A stretch of DNA of 8,699 nt, taken from assembly GCA_021161135.1 (NCBI GenBank), contig JAGHBD010000042.1, positions 1-8,699 on the forward strand, in the 5' to 3' direction. A model generated the notes under the pieces. It was not told the origin of the DNA. It saw nothing but the letters and a program-made list of their open reading frames with translations, and did no database searches. Positions 6,650 through 8,699 of this stretch are shown here, in pieces. The translations under genes were made by a program, and so were the position numbers. Source of the stretch: Thermoplasmata archaeon (GTDB taxonomy: Archaea; Thermoplasmatota; E2; UBA202; JdFR-43). Positions within the stretch are counted from its first letter, which is position 1; every line of letters starts with the position of its first letter.

Positions 6650-6653
6650 TAAA
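6646..6653 (-). promoter_or_regulatory. TATA-like box of the hicBA operon
   Basis: On the minus strand this reads TTTAAATA, centred 23.5 bases before ATG 6626. The same distance is seen at other starts here that lack a Shine-Dalgarno. Confidence 0.5.
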
Positions 6654-6696
6654 AATTTATAGTCTGTAAATGAATTGCTTTCTTCCAAATGTTCTC

Positions 6697-8013
6697 TTAT
6701 ATCTTCATTCCAAGCTGTTTCAATAATTTTCTCTGCATTTTTTTGTTGGAAAAACTTTTCATGAGCTTCTTTGACATGTTGTAATGACGAAGTAATTCCT
6801 TAACGTCCTTTGGCTCCACTCCTGCGCCCCTTGCTATCCTTTTTATATGCGATGATTTTATTATGCTCGGATTTTCAAGCTCTTTCCTTGTCATTGAGTC
6901 CATGATTATACGGAATTTCCTTAACTTTTCCTGCGTTTCATAAACCTGCTCATCTTTAAGCTTGCCTCCAAACGGCAGCAAATCCGCTATTTTCTGGAAA
7001 GGCCCCATTCCAGCAAGCAGCTCCATCTGCTCATACATATCAAGCAAGGTGAATTTTCCAGAGAGCATTTTTCTGGTTACTTCCTCCACCTTCTTTTCCT
7101 TGCCTTTCGCCGCCTCCTCTGCCTTTTCCAGCAATGTTTGCAGATCTCCCATGCCAAGGAGGCGGGATAAGAAGCGAGTTGCATCGAACTTTTCCAAATC
7201 ATCTGGATGCTCTCCTGTCCCTATGTAAAGGATCGGCGCCCCTGTTTCCGCCACTGCCGACAAAGCTCCGCCGCCCTTTGCTGTGCCGTCCATTTTTGTC
7301 AGGATTACGCCTGTTATGCCTATCGCCTCATTAAATGCTTTAGCCTGTTTTCCTGCCTGCTGGCCAGTAGAGGCATCGATTACCAGGATTTTTTCATCTG
7401 GCTGGGCTATGGAAGCAATTTTCTTCATTTCATCTATGAGGTCTTTCTCCAGCGAATGACGACCTGCGGTATCGATTATTACGATATCATATTTTGCAAA
7501 TTTCGCCAGGCCTTCTTTAACAACATCCTCCGCTTTTTTTCCGCCTCCATAAACGGGGGCATTTATTTTCTCCCCTATCTGCTTCAATTGTTCATAGGCG
7601 GCGGGGCGATGGACATCGGCAGCTATCAAAGCAACTTTCATGCCCTTTCTCTGGAAAAATCTTGCAAGTTTCCCGCATGTCGTTGTCTTTCCCTGACCAT
7701 ATAATCCAACCATCATTATACGCTGCTTTTTTAACGGCAGCTCCCTTCCTCTGCCCAGAATAGAGGAAAGCTCCTCATGCAAAATGCGGAGTACATGCTC
7801 TCTGCTGCTCATTCCCGGCAAAGGTTTTTCTTCCAGCGCCCTTTTCTCTATTCTTTTCGATACCTCTAAAACAAGTTTTACATTCACATCCCCCGCTATT
7901 AATGCACGCTGTATATCGCGGACAACCTCCTTTATCAAATCTCTATCTATGAAGGGAGCAGTGGCTATTTTTCGAAATGCACTCCGCAACGCTTCGCCAA
8001 AATTTTTAAGCAT
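6697..8013 (-). CDS. srp54: Signal recognition particle protein SRP54 (GTPase)
   Basis: SRP54 binds signal sequences emerging from the ribosome and 7S RNA, and with its receptor delivers nascent proteins to the membrane translocon. Domain order is N helical bundle (about 1-90), Ras-like G domain, then the methionine-rich M domain (about 285-438). GTPase motifs in the 438-residue form are GLYGQGKTTT (103-112), DVHRPAAYEQL (from 133), DTAGRH (181-186) and TKMD (239-242), with GTAKGGG following. All key residues are present. The frame extends to ATG 8058, adding 15 residues (MEMAKKINKL...). I prefer ATG 8013 because archaeal SRP54 usually begins close to M-L-x-x-x-G-x-x-L-R, and because a TATA-like box lies 23.5 bases upstream of it while none is correctly placed for 8058. 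The gene diverges from the flippase gene. Confidence 0.95.
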   Translation of the reverse strand: MLKNFGEALRSAFRKIATAPFIDRDLIKEVVRDIQRALIAGDVNVKLVLEVSKRIEKRALEEKPLPGMSSREHVLRILHEELSSILGRGRELPLKKQRIMMVGLYGQGKTTTCGKLARFFQRKGMKVALIAADVHRPAAYEQLKQIGEKINAPVYGGGKKAEDVVKEGLAKFAKYDIVIIDTAGRHSLEKDLIDEMKKIASIAQPDEKILVIDASTGQQAGKQAKAFNEAIGITGVILTKMDGTAKGGGALSAVAETGAPILYIGTGEHPDDLEKFDATRFLSRLLGMGDLQTLLEKAEEAAKGKEKKVEEVTRKMLSGKFTLLDMYEQMELLAGMGPFQKIADLLPFGGKLKDEQVYETQEKLRKFRIIMDSMTRKELENPSIIKSSHIKRIARGAGVEPKDVKELLRHYNMSKKLMKSFSNKKMQRKLLKQLGMKI

Positions 8014-8032
8014 TGAGAAAATAGGTGGCAGC

Positions 8033-8040
8033 TTATTTAT
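8033..8040 (-). promoter_or_regulatory. TATA-like box of SRP54
   Basis: On the minus strand this reads ATAAATAA, centred 23.5 bases before ATG 8013. It lies within the longer reading frame from 8058, so it supports the shorter start. Confidence 0.45.
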
Positions 8041-8062
8041 CTTTTTTGCCATTTCCATACAT

Positions 8063-8072
8063 TATTTAAATA
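8063..8072 (+). promoter_or_regulatory. Palindromic TATA box of the flippase gene
   Basis: TATTTAAATA is a perfect 10-base palindrome centred 22.5 bases before GTG 8090, fitting a leaderless transcript on the plus strand. Because it is symmetrical it could also fire leftward, which would start an SRP54 transcript near 8044 with a leader lacking a Shine-Dalgarno. Confidence 0.5.
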
Positions 8073-8089
8073 TTGCAACCATTACGCTT

Positions 8090-8699
8090 GTGATTGCTCG
8101 CAAATCAGCACTGGTTGTTGCAACTAATTTGCTTGCTGGATTGCTCAATTATGCTGCTTTATACCTCATTGCCAGATATTATGTTTTTCCGAAATTTGCT
8201 CTGGGTTTGCTAAATTTTGCCATTGGCTTCGTTGCCCTGTTCAATGTCATTTCAAATCTTGGGTTTCCAACTGCTCATATAAAAAGAGTTTCTGAAGGAA
8301 AAGATATTGGTAAATGCAATGCAGCCTTCTTTTCAATTCGCCTTATCCTTACTTTCATAATGATAATTGCTGTTTTTGGCTCCATATTTGTATGGAAATA
8401 TGTTATGGGGCGTGGGTTTGAAACACCCGAGCAGGAGAAGGCTGTATATGTTATGCTTGCATATTATGTTCTTTTAGCTTTAGCTCAGAATTTTAGAATA
8501 ACATACAGGGCTAAAATGGAGATTGCCATCGCCCAGCTTCCCATCTTTATCGAAGCCCTCACCAGAACGGCGGCGACGGCATATTTTGTATTTAACGAAT
8601 ATGATGCCATATGGATTGTGTATTCATATGTCATAGGTGGCTTTGCTTTATTTGCCTCTGCCGCCTTTTTCTTTCGTGAGCCCGTTGATAAGCCAACGA
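8090..8699 (+). CDS. Polysaccharide flippase-like membrane protein, 3' partial
   Basis: The frame opens at GTG 8090 (first residues VIARKSALVVATNLLAGLLN) and is still open at the window end after 203 codons. It shows hydrophobic segments alternating with short charged loops. The N-terminal helix followed by YLIARYY, the stretch GLLNFAIGFVALFNVISNLG and the loop HIKRVSEGKDIGKCNAA resemble the oligosaccharide flippase (Wzx/MOP) superfamily, which moves lipid-linked sugars across the membrane. In archaea such proteins usually serve surface glycan or S-layer glycosylation. The GTG start is chosen because it follows the TATA box at the leaderless distance and no ATG, GTG or TTG occurs in frame within the preceding 80 bases. 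The C-terminal half is missing, so the subfamily cannot be told. Confidence 0.75.
   Translation, partial: MIARKSALVVATNLLAGLLNYAALYLIARYYVFPKFALGLLNFAIGFVALFNVISNLGFPTAHIKRVSEGKDIGKCNAAFFSIRLILTFIMIIAVFGSIFVWKYVMGRGFETPEQEKAVYVMLAYYVLLALAQNFRITYRAKMEIAIAQLPIFIEALTRTAATAYFVFNEYDAIWIVYSYVIGGFALFASAAFFFREPVDKPT

Noticed and set aside
7207..7704. 165-codon plus-strand frame inside SRP54
   Set aside because: It lies antisense to the conserved GTPase domain, its product looks like no protein family, and SRP54 is certain on the other strand.
1..8699. CRISPR array, tRNA, rRNA, insertion sequence or attachment site
   Set aside because: I saw no regularly spaced direct repeats, cloverleaf-like segment, transposase motif or terminal inverted repeats, and the gaps between genes are too short to hold most of these.

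Overview
The window is archaeal. The evidence is an Alba chromatin protein, an archaeal-type SRP54, a membrane pyrophosphatase, archaeal TATA-like boxes and several apparently leaderless genes. The gene mix and the wording of Alba and SRP54 point to a euryarchaeal-grade lineage, possibly Thermoplasmatota. That placement is a guess from memory, not a tested phylogeny. Coding density is high: no stretch over 100 bases lacks a gene or an assigned element.

Layout. Positions 1-549 (+) hold the nearly complete beta half of a class I fumarase. It converges with a small two-helix membrane protein (546-827, -). That gene is divergent from an AmrS-type radical SAM enzyme (874-1839, +), and one central AT-rich box can serve both. 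Next on the minus strand is a toxin-antitoxin pair: a 58-residue antitoxin (2150-2326) and a PemK/MazF-like toxin (1829-2110). The toxin's first beta strand is still readable but lies out of frame. An ion-pumping, K+-dependent-type pyrophosphatase (2419-4407, +) is followed one base later by an APC-family amino acid permease (4409-5830). Alba (5873-6154, +) has its own strong TATA box and Shine-Dalgarno, and a hairpin/T-tract terminator that overlaps its stop codon. An intact HicB-HicA pair (6417-6626 and 6190-6420, -) and SRP54 (6697-8013, -) follow. A polysaccharide flippase-type membrane protein starts at GTG 8090 (+) and runs off the window.

Regulation and starts. Several genes without a Shine-Dalgarno have an AT-rich box centred about 22-25 bases before a start codon, as expected for leaderless archaeal transcripts. 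This rule moves the likely start of the pyrophosphatase to 2419 and of SRP54 to 8013, both of which also fit family N-termini.

How the genes relate. The window is a mosaic of housekeeping genes (fumarase, pyrophosphatase, Alba, SRP54) interrupted by two toxin-antitoxin modules. The only clear functional partnership outside those modules is pyrophosphatase plus permease: one builds an ion gradient from pyrophosphate, and the other belongs to a family that often uses such gradients. I found no CRISPR array, tRNA, rRNA or insertion sequence. The most interesting points are the broken toxin 5' end, the unusual pair of acidic residues in the pyrophosphatase pore helix, and the compact divergent promoter at about 849.
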